Below are positions 1-5,762 of a stretch of 6,301 nucleotides of DNA, in pieces (the stretch's first letter is position 1; each line of letters opens with the position of its first letter). The notes under the pieces were generated by a model. The model saw nothing but the letters and a program-made list of their open reading frames with translations, searched no databases and was not told where the DNA came from. Origin of the DNA: Spirochaetaceae bacterium (GTDB lineage Bacteria; Spirochaetota; Spirochaetia; Treponematales; Breznakiellaceae); NCBI GenBank assembly GCA_031255395.1, contig JAIRSQ010000208.1, forward strand, positions 1-6,301. The letters are read 5' to 3'. The translations under genes and the position numbers were made by a program.

Positions 1-209
1 AGGCGGACGCGCAGATTCCCGAAGTGATGGCCGCCTCGATACTGGCAAAGACGACGCGGGACGCGCTGATGTGCGACTTTGCCGCGATGTTCCCCGCCTA
101 CGGCTACGAAAAGCACAAAGGCTACCCGACGAGGGCGCACATCGCGGCGATAAAAGAATTCGGGCCGTCCCCAATCCAGCGGTTGACGTTCAATTACGAT
201 AGAAAATAG
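1..209 (+). CDS. rnhB: Ribonuclease HII, C-terminal part (5' end outside window)
   Basis: Cytoplasmic endonuclease that cuts the RNA strand of RNA-DNA hybrids and removes ribonucleotides misincorporated into DNA. The reading frame is open from the left edge (codons from base 3), so only the last 68 residues are visible. Two family blocks are clear: IPEVMAASILAKTTRD, whose closing Asp is probably the fourth acidic metal-binding residue of the family, and GYEKHKGYPTRAHIAAIKEF followed by GPSPIQRLTFN at the end. The catalytic Asp-Glu pair and the central Asp lie upstream and cannot be checked. The protein stops soon after the conserved tail, as most bacterial RNase HII proteins do. Only 16 bp separate the stop from the dCMP deaminase start on the same strand, so the two are probably co-transcribed. 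Confidence 0.95.
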   Translation, partial: ADAQIPEVMAASILAKTTRDALMCDFAAMFPAYGYEKHKGYPTRAHIAAIKEFGPSPIQRLTFNYDRK

Positions 210-225
210 AAATACGAGGTGAAAA

Positions 226-711
226 ATGGCTGAATACTACCGTCCCAGTTGGGACGAATACTTCATGGAGGTGTGCGACGCGATAGCACGGCGGGCTACC
301 TGCGACAGGGGGCGCTCCGGCGCGGTGATAGCCCGCGATAACCAGCTACTGGTAACGGGCTATGTCGGTGCTCCGAAAGGGCTGCCGCACTGCGACGAGG
401 TCGGGCACCAGTTAAAGCAGATGATTCACGAGAACGGCAGCGTTACAACCCATTGCGTCCGCACCGTCCACGCCGAGCAGAACGCGATATGTCAGGCGGC
501 AAAACGCGGCATCGCCATCGACGGCGGCACACTGTACTGCCGCATGACCCCATGCCGCACCTGCGCCATGCTGATCATCAACTCCGGCATCGTGCGCGTT
601 GTCTGCCAGCGCCGCTATCACGATGCCGCCGACTCGGACGCGATGTTCAAAGATGCGGACATCCTGCTCGAATACGTCCACGACGAACTGCAAGAATACG
701 ACAAACAGTAG
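226..711 (+). CDS. comEB: dCMP deaminase, ComEB type (161 aa)
   Basis: Zinc-dependent cytidine/deoxycytidylate deaminase-fold enzyme, expected to convert dCMP to dUMP and so feed dTMP synthesis in the cytoplasm. The catalytic zinc motif is complete: H82-A83-E84 (in VHAEQNAI), with E84 as the proton shuttle, and P109-C110-x-x-C113 (TPCRTC). Family blocks also include TCDRGRSGAVI near residues 25-35 and GYVGAPKGLPHC near 45-56. The length is typical of bacterial ComEB-like deaminases. The ATG at 226 follows an AGGTG ribosome site (about 216-220). The gene lies 16 bp after rnhB. The symbol follows Bacillus usage; in Bacillus the name comes from a competence operon, and nothing here suggests competence. 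A tRNA adenosine deaminase is less likely given the deoxycytidylate-type N-terminal block. Confidence 0.93.
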   Translation: MAEYYRPSWDEYFMEVCDAIARRATCDRGRSGAVIARDNQLLVTGYVGAPKGLPHCDEVGHQLKQMIHENGSVTTHCVRTVHAEQNAICQAAKRGIAIDGGTLYCRMTPCRTCAMLIINSGIVRVVCQRRYHDAADSDAMFKDADILLEYVHDELQEYDKQ

Positions 712-719
712 CCCCGCCA

Positions 720-773
720 CCCACCAGTGCCCACCAGTGGGTTTAAAAGCCGCTCCGCGCCCGCCAGCGGGTT
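720..773. repeat. Tandem 10-mer plus two related 12-bp dyads
   Basis: CCCACCAGTG occurs twice in tandem (720-729 and 730-739). The second copy opens the dyad CCCACCAGTGGG (730-741). Exactly 30 bp later CCCGCCAGCGGG (760-771) repeats the same pattern. Both are followed by TT and preceded by G. The two units differ only at positions 4 and 9, where an A:T pair is replaced by G:C, so the 4-bp stem with a CCAG loop is kept. The function is unknown. Confidence 0.6.
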
Positions 774-853
774 CCCTCCCCTGCCTTTACTCCGAAAAGG
801 GCGTTAGGCATACGCGGCTGATGACAGCGCTTTATCTCTTAATTTCTTATCCC

Positions 854-883
854 TTATCGTTTGTCGCTTGCATCCGTTATATT
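854..883 (+). promoter_or_regulatory. Possible murE promoter (weak)
   Basis: TATATT at 878-883 matches a sigma-70 -10 box at five of six positions. TTATCG at 854-859, 18 bp upstream, is a poor -35 (three of six). The surroundings are AT-rich compared with the flanking genes. Position relative to the murE ATG at 925 is plausible, but the call is weak. Confidence 0.3.
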
Positions 884-924
884 GATGTTATGAAAACGAG
901 CGGCGTATACCTTGGGGATGGCGT

Positions 925-2499
925 ATGACGGCGGCGGATCTGTTTACGCCGGAATTGCTGGCGCGGATAGGAGTGGTGCGGCAGGACGGAAACAGTAAGA
1001 TTCCCGTTGTATCTTTGGAATACGATTCGCGGGCGGTTATGTCGGGAAGCCTGTACTTCGCGTTGCCGGGACTCCACGCGGACGGGCATGATTTTATCAA
1101 GGACGCGATAGCGAACGGCGCGACGGCAATCGTCTGTCAAAACGACATCGGCGCTCGCGGCGGCGTTTTTTATTTGCGGGTAAAAGATTCCCGTTTCGCG
1201 ATGTCAGCCGTGGCGGACGCTTTCTACCGCTTGCCGTCAAGCCGTATGGCGGTCGTCGGAGTAACCGGAACAGAAGGCAAAAGCACCGTCGTCTGCCTTA
1301 TTTTTCAACTGTTAAGGCTTGCCGGAAAGAAGGCGGGCTTCATTTCGACCGTGCAGTACAGCGTTGACGGCATGGAACGGTGGAACCCGGAACACCAGAC
1401 AACGCCGGAAGCGCCTGTTATACACAGACGGCTTGCTGAAATGCTGGAAAACGGCTGCGCCTACGCTGTACTGGAGGCAAGCTCGCACGGTCTTTCGCCC
1501 CGCACGAACAGGCTGGGCGACGTGCGGTTTGACGCCGGCGTGATGACCAACGTTACGCACGAACATCTTGAATTTCATGGGACCTGGGAACAGTACCGGC
1601 ACGACAAGGCAAACCTGTTTCGCTCCCTCGAAAGTAACGTCAAACACAGCCCTTTCGCGCCGTTTGGCGTAGTCAACGCGGACGATCCGAGCGCAGACTA
1701 CTTTGCCGCCTGCACAAAACGCAGGACATATTCTTATTCTGCCCGTGCCGGCGACGCGAACCTGGCCGTAACGCGGCTTGAAGCTGGCGCGTCCGGCAAC
1801 GTCTACGACGTGTATTACAAGGCCGGCAACAGGACGTTTCATATTGAGGATAGGCTGCCCGGCGCGTTTAACGCGGGTAACGCGCTCGCGAGCCTCCTGT
1901 GCGTGTCGAACATGCTCGAAACGCCTGTAACTGAATTTTTGCCGCTCGTGCCCGAACTGAAGCCCGTGCGCGGCAGGATGACGGCGGTACGTAAGGGGCA
2001 GCCCTTCGAGGTTCTTGTGGATTATGCCCACACGCCGTCCTCTTTCGAGACGATATTTCCGCCGCTACGCGAGCGCGCGAGCGGGCAGGGCGGGCGCGTC
2101 ATAAGCCTGTTCGGTTCCGCCGGCGAGCGGGACACGCAAAAAAGAGCGCTGCAAGGCCGTATCGCGGCGCGCTATTCCGACATGATTTTTTTGTGCGACG
2201 AGGACCCCCGCGGCGAGCCGCCCTCCGCTATTCTGGAAGAAATAGCGGAGGGCGCGCTTTCTGAGCGTGACTGTTTTCCGCGAGGCGGCTTTAAGCGCGG
2301 CGCAAACCTTTTCCTAATTCCAGACCGCCCCAAGGCGATACGCGCCGCTTTCTCCAAGGCGGCGGCAGGCGACCTAGTGCTGCTACTGGGCAAGGGCCAC
2401 GAAAACTCCATCATTTATTCCGGCTACAAGATTGACTATGACGAGATCGCCGAAGCCGAAAATGCCCTCGACGAGTTGAACCAAAGCGACGGTTTTTAG
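925..2499 (+). CDS. murE: UDP-N-acetylmuramyl-tripeptide synthetase (MurE ligase), 524 aa
   Basis: Cytoplasmic ATP-dependent ligase that adds the third, diamino acid residue to UDP-MurNAc-L-Ala-D-Glu in peptidoglycan precursor synthesis. The three Mur ligase domains appear in order. The N-terminal UDP-binding part includes EYDSRAV (32-38) and FALPG (45-49). The central ATPase has the P-loop GVTGTEGKST (112-121), TTPE (159-162), EASSHGL (184-190), TNVTHEHLEFHG (208-219) and K228 at the usual carbamylated lysine. The C-terminal domain has VRGRM (348-352), DYAHTP (367-372), GSAGERD (397-403) and GKGHE (489-493). The usual DNPR specificity motif reads E426-D-P-R429, so the amino acid added (meso-DAP, Lys or Orn) is not settled. 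Length is normal to slightly long. The ATG at 925 has GGGG at 914-917 as ribosome site. The stop overlaps that of the convergent DUF2804 gene. Confidence 0.96.
   Translation: MTAADLFTPELLARIGVVRQDGNSKIPVVSLEYDSRAVMSGSLYFALPGLHADGHDFIKDAIANGATAIVCQNDIGARGGVFYLRVKDSRFAMSAVADAFYRLPSSRMAVVGVTGTEGKSTVVCLIFQLLRLAGKKAGFISTVQYSVDGMERWNPEHQTTPEAPVIHRRLAEMLENGCAYAVLEASSHGLSPRTNRLGDVRFDAGVMTNVTHEHLEFHGTWEQYRHDKANLFRSLESNVKHSPFAPFGVVNADDPSADYFAACTKRRTYSYSARAGDANLAVTRLEAGASGNVYDVYYKAGNRTFHIEDRLPGAFNAGNALASLLCVSNMLETPVTEFLPLVPELKPVRGRMTAVRKGQPFEVLVDYAHTPSSFETIFPPLRERASGQGGRVISLFGSAGERDTQKRALQGRIAARYSDMIFLCDEDPRGEPPSAILEEIAEGALSERDCFPRGGFKRGANLFLIPDRPKAIRAAFSKAAAGDLVLLLGKGHENSIIYSGYKIDYDEIAEAENALDELNQSDGF
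2219..2254. repeat. Perfect 14-bp inverted repeat inside murE
   Basis: The arms CGCCCTCCGCTATT (2219-2232) and AATAGCGGAGGGCG (2241-2254) are exact reverse complements around the 8-nt loop ctggaaga. In murE this encodes the stretch just after EDPR (roughly PPSAILEEIAEGA), which looks like normal family sequence, so the palindrome does not appear to be an insertion. There is no T-run after it. The RNA would form a very stable hairpin inside the message. Confidence 0.85.
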
Positions 2500-3524
2500 T
2501 TGTATGTCTTTCGCCGTTCCGCTATGCCGGCTATGTTGTTAAAGCGCAGCGCGTCGCCGTTATCAAGAATGACCTTGCCGGAAAAAAAGCCGAAAAACTG
2601 GCGTGAGCGCAACAAATGGAACAAGAAATTGTTCTGATACGAATTTTGCCGCACCGGAACAAACGTCATTTCAAGGCGGTTGTCGTTGCTGGTAAAACGC
2701 CACGGAGAAAGCCAGTTCGCCGGCGATATTCTAAACGTTACCTGGTCCAGCTTATGCAAAATACCGTCCGCAAAAAAAGCGTTTTCCGTGCCGGCGGCGG
2801 AATCGGCGGAGCAGTAGCCGACATTAAAACCTATCTGCTGTCCGCGGTGCATCCCGCAGGCCGCGGCCCAGTAGCGTATGTCTTTTTTTGGACGAGCCGT
2901 ACGCGTCCATTCATAAATTCCCCAAGACCTGCCCCGGTTAAACAGCAGGGGCGTGTTTTCAAACTGCATAACGCCTTCGACAGCGTACCACGGCGAGCAG
3001 CGTATCAGTTGAAAACTGTCTTTTTGCCTGCGCCACGGAGAAAGAGTCGCTATTGACTGCGAACCGCCTTGCGCCGTCAAAACCACCTCGCCTCGCAGCC
3101 TGTTGCCGCGGTTAATCCTAGGCGCGTCAACCTTGATTATCCTGCCCCCGTCCTCAACGCAGATGAATTCCATCAGGTTGTCATTAACCGTTTTCTTTAT
3201 AACGGTGTTTTCGCTTTGATTCGGCAGTTCGAGCGTGCCCATCGGGAGCAGGCATTTTTCAAATTTGCCGGAAATTTTTTTGTCTAGGAACGATACCGCG
3301 CTTATAGAAATATGCCCGAATATGCCGGTATCCCATATCTCAAACGCGAATAAATGGGTCGGCGAAAAAATAACATAGCGTTCGGACTCGGAAATCAAAC
3401 GGCGGGGAGTCCATAACAGGGAGCGGTCATAGTGAAAAAACGGCCCGCGCGCCCAGCCAAAATTACAAAGATCCCCCAATTCGTTAAAAATGGACACGGG
3501 AGCCGTTATTTCGGTCTGAGTCAT
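2496..3524 (-). CDS. DUF2804 family protein (342 aa)
   Basis: Protein of unknown function that matches the DUF2804 family from memory. The family-like blocks lie mostly in the second half: FNRGRSWGIYEWTR (195-208), YWAAACG (218-224), IGFNVGY (231-237), TENAFFADGILHKLD (246-260), SPWRFTS (273-279), LEMTFVPV (284-291), FGFFSGKV (311-318) and AGIAERRK (332-339). It is rich in Trp, Phe and Gly with alternating hydrophobic residues, suggesting a beta-rich soluble protein. I see no signal peptide or membrane segment. The length agrees with the family as I know it. The ATG at 3524 has no clear Shine-Dalgarno sequence. It starts 34 bp after the thioesterase stop, so expression probably depends on that upstream gene. 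Its stop codon overlaps the murE stop on the opposite strand. Function and substrate are not known. Confidence 0.85.
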   Translation of the reverse strand: MTQTEITAPVSIFNELGDLCNFGWARGPFFHYDRSLLWTPRRLISESERYVIFSPTHLFAFEIWDTGIFGHISISAVSFLDKKISGKFEKCLLPMGTLELPNQSENTVIKKTVNDNLMEFICVEDGGRIIKVDAPRINRGNRLRGEVVLTAQGGSQSIATLSPWRRQKDSFQLIRCSPWYAVEGVMQFENTPLLFNRGRSWGIYEWTRTARPKKDIRYWAAACGMHRGQQIGFNVGYCSADSAAGTENAFFADGILHKLDQVTFRISPANWLSPWRFTSNDNRLEMTFVPVRQNSYQNNFLFHLLRSRQFFGFFSGKVILDNGDALRFNNIAGIAERRKTYN

Positions 3525-3558
3525 TGCCGGTAAAATATTAGCGTAAGGCGCAAGTTAT

Positions 3559-3975
3559 TCAGCGTCCCAGCTTGCCTTCGGTTTTTTCCATAAACTTCTT
3601 GTTGTCGATAATAAACCTTTCGTGCAGTCCTTCTCCGATCAGTTCCTTGTCGTCCCGCGCTCGCGTCTCGAAAGACAGCTTTCTGCCGTCAACGCCGGTA
3701 AGAACGGCCTCCGCCAGTATGTTCGCGCCTATGGGACTGGACGCCGTGTGCCTTATGTTAAGGCTTGTACCCACAGTGGAACATCCAGGCGGCAGAAACG
3801 GCGCCGCCGCCAGCACGGACGCCTTTTCCATCAGCGCTATCATCGCCGGCGTGGAATAGACATCAAGGGCGCCGCTCCCGTAAACGCTGGCCGTGTTTTG
3901 CTTGTTCACGACTTCCCGCGCCTCGCCGCGCAGTCCCGCCTTCAGCTCCGGCGAAATTTCAATCTTTGTGCCCAT
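3559..3975 (-). CDS. FlK-like hot-dog thioesterase (138 aa)
   Basis: Small hot-dog-fold protein resembling fluoroacetyl-CoA thioesterase FlK of Streptomyces cattleya and the many 'thioesterase family' proteins of anaerobes. It should hydrolyse a short acyl-CoA in the cytoplasm. As I recall the FlK triad (Thr42, Glu50, His76), all three fall at identical positions here: T42 (in YSTPAM), E50 (LMEKAS) and H76 (RHTASSP). G69 is also kept. FlK Phe36, the lid residue linked to fluoroacetyl selectivity, is Ala36 by simple position count, so fluoroacetyl-CoA is not the likely substrate. The tail HERFIIDNKKF matches the FlK HER..I...KF block. The start has an excellent ribosome site, GGAGG (3983-3987 on the complement), 7 nt before the ATG. 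The gene probably forms a two-gene unit with the DUF2804 gene 34 bp downstream. Its true substrate is unknown. Confidence 0.88.
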   Translation of the reverse strand: MGTKIEISPELKAGLRGEAREVVNKQNTASVYGSGALDVYSTPAMIALMEKASVLAAAPFLPPGCSTVGTSLNIRHTASSPIGANILAEAVLTGVDGRKLSFETRARDDKELIGEGLHERFIIDNKKFMEKTEGKLGR

Positions 3976-4180
3976 GTTAGACCCTCCGGTTTAATTTTAC
4001 GCAAAACTTTTCTTTTGGACAGCGCTGTCGCGGACGGACGCCGTTTGCGCAGCGATAACGCGACAGGGGCGAGGACTTTCAAACTTGCCGGCCGGTCGCG
4101 CCGCAGAACTGACGCTGCCGCGACATCTAAAAACTTAAATTTTTAGATGTCCCTGCCGATACAGCCGTAAGGAGTCTGTC
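3976..4180. promoter_or_regulatory. Divergent intergenic region with nested dyads
   Basis: These 205 bp lie between the divergent thioesterase and DUF3786 genes and must hold both promoters, although no convincing -35/-10 pair is visible for either. Dyads are GACAGCGCTGTC (perfect, 4018-4029), CTGTCGCG paired with CGCGACAG (4025-4032 and 4059-4066, a long stem sharing bases with the first), and the large palindrome at 4122-4151. The DUF3786 ribosome site AAGGAG is at 4169-4174. The first two dyads cannot form together, which is compatible with alternative structures but could be chance. Confidence 0.55.
4122..4151. repeat. 30-bp palindrome upstream of DUF3786 gene
   Basis: The arms GACATCTAAAAA (4122-4133) and TTTTTAGATGTC (4140-4151) are exact reverse complements with the 6-nt centre CTTAAA, itself symmetric except at its outer pair. 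It ends 29 bp before the DUF3786 start, just upstream of the ribosome site. Since both flanking genes point away from it, a terminator is unlikely. An operator for a dimeric regulator, a structured leader, or a dispersed palindromic repeat are the alternatives. Confidence 0.8.
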
Positions 4181-4837
4181 ATGAAAAAAGGATACGAACA
4201 AACTTACGAATGGGTGATAAAATTACTGCAAGACTGCGATTTTGAAGAAAGCTCTAAACGGCTTGGGCTTGCGTTGGTTTCGGATGACAAAATAGCGGTC
4301 AATTTTCTTGGAAGAAAGCACATCGTCGCGAAAGACGGCATCGAGCTTGCGGAAAATCCCATTGGCTGGTCATACAAAGCGAAAGAAAATGAATACAACC
4401 TAAAAAGCGTTTTAGGATACTATGTTTTATCGGAGGCGGACGCTGAGCCGCTTAACGATTTTTGCCCGTTTGCCCACTTTTCCAGCGGCATATTCGACAA
4501 GCACGGCGATGATTATGCGAACAGCCCCCTTACAAAGGCGTACGGAAACGATTACGGCAAGTTCCGCGATGCGGCGGAAAAACTTGGCATGGAGTTTGAA
4601 AAAGAAAAATCGCCCGGGCAGTATGTATGGAGGTACTGCCTGTTGCCCAGAATCCCCGTAAAACTGGTGTATTATGAAGGCGATGACGAATATCCGTCAA
4701 AAATACAGACACTGTACGATAAAACGGCGATACGTTATTACAAGTTCGAACCGCTGGCGGTTCTGCACGGCTGTTTCACGGGCGGGCTTGCCGCAATAGG
4801 GGAGGTTTTGCGGGGCCCCGCGGCGGGCGCTATATGA
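4181..4837 (+). CDS. DUF3786 domain protein (218 aa)
   Basis: Protein of unknown function that resembles the DUF3786 family, found mainly in anaerobic bacteria as I recall. Visible family-like features are an N-terminal GYEQTYEWV helix, IAVNFLGRKHIV (38-49), a central LGYYVLSEADAEPL (78-91) and the block LPRIPVKLVYYEGDDEYPSK (155-174), followed by TLYDKTAIRYYKFEPLAVLHGCF (177-199). The mix is soluble and acidic, with no membrane segment or signal peptide. Four cysteines (19, 95, 153, 198) are scattered, with no clear metal motif. The ATG at 4181 has a strong ribosome site (AAGGAG, 6-nt spacer). The gene stands alone: it diverges from the thioesterase gene and converges on the Rrf2 pair, overlapping the 3' end of the second regulator by 8 bp. 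Its role is unknown, and its regulation may involve the palindrome just upstream. Confidence 0.8.
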   Translation: MKKGYEQTYEWVIKLLQDCDFEESSKRLGLALVSDDKIAVNFLGRKHIVAKDGIELAENPIGWSYKAKENEYNLKSVLGYYVLSEADAEPLNDFCPFAHFSSGIFDKHGDDYANSPLTKAYGNDYGKFRDAAEKLGMEFEKEKSPGQYVWRYCLLPRIPVKLVYYEGDDEYPSKIQTLYDKTAIRYYKFEPLAVLHGCFTGGLAAIGEVLRGPAAGAI

Positions 4838-4858
4838 AATACATATAGTTTTCTTTGT
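4830..4858 (+). terminator. AT-rich dyad plus T-run at convergent stop codons
   Basis: CTATATG (4830-4836) and CATATAG (4842-4848) form a perfect 7-bp dyad with the loop AAATA, followed by TTTTCTTTGTT. The geometry is that of a rho-independent terminator for the plus-strand DUF3786 gene, but the stem is AT-rich and weak. The dyad contains the stop codons of both convergent genes. On the minus strand it is not followed by a T-run. An operator-like role is also possible, because part of it recurs at the rrf2 promoter. Confidence 0.4.
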
Positions 4859-5258
4859 TGTCGACTGTGCCGACCAACGACGCTAAAGTTTCGCTGTCTA
4901 TGATTTCGGCGATGCGCCTGTTTAGCGGTTCGAATACGACGCGCCAAACGCAGCGCTGAAATTTTCCGCAGCCCGGAGGGGGCGGTTCCGCTATCAGCAT
5001 ATCGCCCTCAAGCGCGCGCAGCGCGTCTCCGACTTTTATATCTTCTACGGGTTTCGCGAGAGCGTAGCCGCCGGACGCTCCCTTTATAGACCGAATATAG
5101 CCCGCCCGCCTCAAAATGATAGCCACCTGTTCCAGGTAGCGTGCCGATATTGCCTGCCTTTCCGCAGCGCTTATCAGCGTTACATGGTCGCAGTGCCTGT
5201 TTTCCGCCAGATCGATCAACAGACGGATGCCGTAACGCCCGCGTTTGGAAATTTTCAT
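4830..5258 (-). CDS. Rrf2-family transcriptional regulator, second of a pair (142 aa)
   Basis: Winged helix-turn-helix DNA-binding protein of the Rrf2 family (IscR, NsrR, CymR relatives). It opens with the typical MKISKRGRYGIRLLIDLA. The recognition region is ISARYLEQVAIILRRAGYI (37-55), and the wing is KGASGGYALAKP (59-70), followed by IKVGDALRALEG (74-85). In the loop where IscR holds its Fe-S cluster, only C97 and C103 are present, six apart. The place of the first IscR cysteine is in a Pro-rich stretch (EPPPPGC). C23 is elsewhere. A normal three-Cys cluster therefore looks unlikely, though cluster binding with another ligand or through a partner subunit is possible. The ATG overlaps the preceding regulator's stop as ATGA and has AGGAG 8 nt upstream, implying coupled translation. 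The target genes are unknown. Confidence 0.92.
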   Translation of the reverse strand: MKISKRGRYGIRLLIDLAENRHCDHVTLISAAERQAISARYLEQVAIILRRAGYIRSIKGASGGYALAKPVEDIKVGDALRALEGDMLIAEPPPPGCGKFQRCVWRVVFEPLNRRIAEIIDSETLASLVGTVDNKENYMYFI

Positions 5259-5686
5259 ATCACATACTCCTGATAGCCGTACGTATTATAGTCTTTCGCC
5301 AGATCGGACAGCTTTACGGAATCGATAAAGCGGCGAATCCCGTTGTACAGGTTTTGCCATGTGTGCCGGTTCAAACAGTTTGCCTCCGCCGGGCAATATT
5401 TCGCGTCGACGCATTCCGTAGGCTTAAGGTCGCCTTCGACCGAGCGCAGGATGTCCCCCGCGCTTATTTTATCCGCGCTTTTTCCGAGCGTATAACCGCC
5501 GTTCGGCCCGCGAATGCCGGTGATAAGCCCGTTTTTACGCAGGTGTATGAACAACTGCTCAAGATACCCCTCTGAAATGCCCGTATTTTTTGATATGTCT
5601 TTCGTGCTTGCATACTCGCCTTCGGGCAGTATGGCAATACAAAGCATGGCTTGCAGCGAATAACTGCCCTTAGTGGAAATTCTCAT
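5255..5686 (-). CDS. Rrf2-family (IscR-like) regulator with three-Cys loop, first of a pair (143 aa)
   Basis: Winged helix-turn-helix Rrf2-family regulator. The start MRISTKGSYSLQAM at 5686 is chosen because AAAGGAG lies 7 nt upstream and the family begins exactly there; an open frame extends to 5758 but lacks both. The recognition region is ISEGYLEQLFIHLRKNGLI (37-55), and the wing is RGPNGGYTLGKS (59-70), followed by SAGDILRSVEG (75-85). Cysteines fall at 92, 98 and 104, the same numbers and spacing as the IscR cluster ligands. A histidine follows at 108 (CLNRH), one residue later than IscR His107. An Fe-S cluster sensing iron, oxygen or NO is the natural inference. It is co-transcribed with the second Rrf2 gene (ATGA overlap). 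A promoter-overlapping palindrome upstream suggests autoregulation. ispH lies upstream on the same strand. Confidence 0.93.
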   Translation of the reverse strand: MRISTKGSYSLQAMLCIAILPEGEYASTKDISKNTGISEGYLEQLFIHLRKNGLITGIRGPNGGYTLGKSADKISAGDILRSVEGDLKPTECVDAKYCPAEANCLNRHTWQNLYNGIRRFIDSVKLSDLAKDYNTYGYQEYVI

Positions 5687-5693
5687 CGTCTTA

Positions 5694-5700
5694 CTCCTTT
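5694..5700 (-). promoter_or_regulatory. Ribosome binding site that fixes the rrf2 start
   Basis: On the minus strand AAAGGAG (5700 to 5694) lies 7 nt ahead of the ATG at 5686. It supports this start over the ATGs at 5758 and 5740 of the longer open frame, which would add residues foreign to the Rrf2 family. Confidence 0.85.
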
Positions 5701-5762
5701 TAGCGTGACGCCGCCATTCGCGAAAGCGGAAGTCCGCCATAATCTTTATATAAAACAATATC

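Larger units (their letters stand above)
712..924. other. Intergenic region between dCMP deaminase and murE
   Basis: These 213 bp contain no gene I can support. The first 60 bp are GC-rich and hold a 10-bp tandem repeat and two related 12-bp dyads. The middle has a weak imperfect stem (GCCTTT near 784 with AAAGG near 796) without a following T-run, so no rho-independent terminator is evident. The last 90 bp are more AT-rich and presumably carry the murE promoter. A 12-codon ORF (ATG at 890) overlaps the murE start by ATGA, but it has no convincing ribosome site. Confidence 0.6.

Noticed and set aside
890..928. 12-codon ORF overlapping the murE start by ATGA, a possible leader peptide
   Set aside because: No ribosome site ahead of its ATG and no telling composition; the overlap can arise by chance.
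1312..2031. 239-aa minus-strand ORF opposite murE
   Set aside because: It lies antisense to conserved MurE sequence and reads as a GC-driven shadow without domain features.
2616..3287. Plus-strand ORFs opposite the DUF2804 gene
   Set aside because: Arg/Pro-rich shadow translations of the conserved minus-strand gene.
3750..3764. GCCTTA-TGT-TAAGGC dyad within the thioesterase gene
   Set aside because: A 6-bp arm in coding sequence is within chance expectation.
3994..4022. Possible thioesterase promoter (TAAAAT with a distant CTGTCC)
   Set aside because: The start point would fall on the ribosome site, leaving almost no leader, and the -35 box is poor.
3622..4146. 174-aa plus-strand ORF across the thioesterase gene and intergenic region
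   Set aside because: It is antisense to the thioesterase, with Arg-rich low-complexity content, and runs into the palindrome.
3976..4180. Fluoride riboswitch, considered because of the FlK-like neighbour
   Set aside because: I do not see the conserved fluoride riboswitch sequence elements, and the thioesterase leader is short.
5687..5758. Longer N-terminus for the first Rrf2 regulator
   Set aside because: The extension has no family match, and the strong ribosome site is placed for the ATG at 5686.
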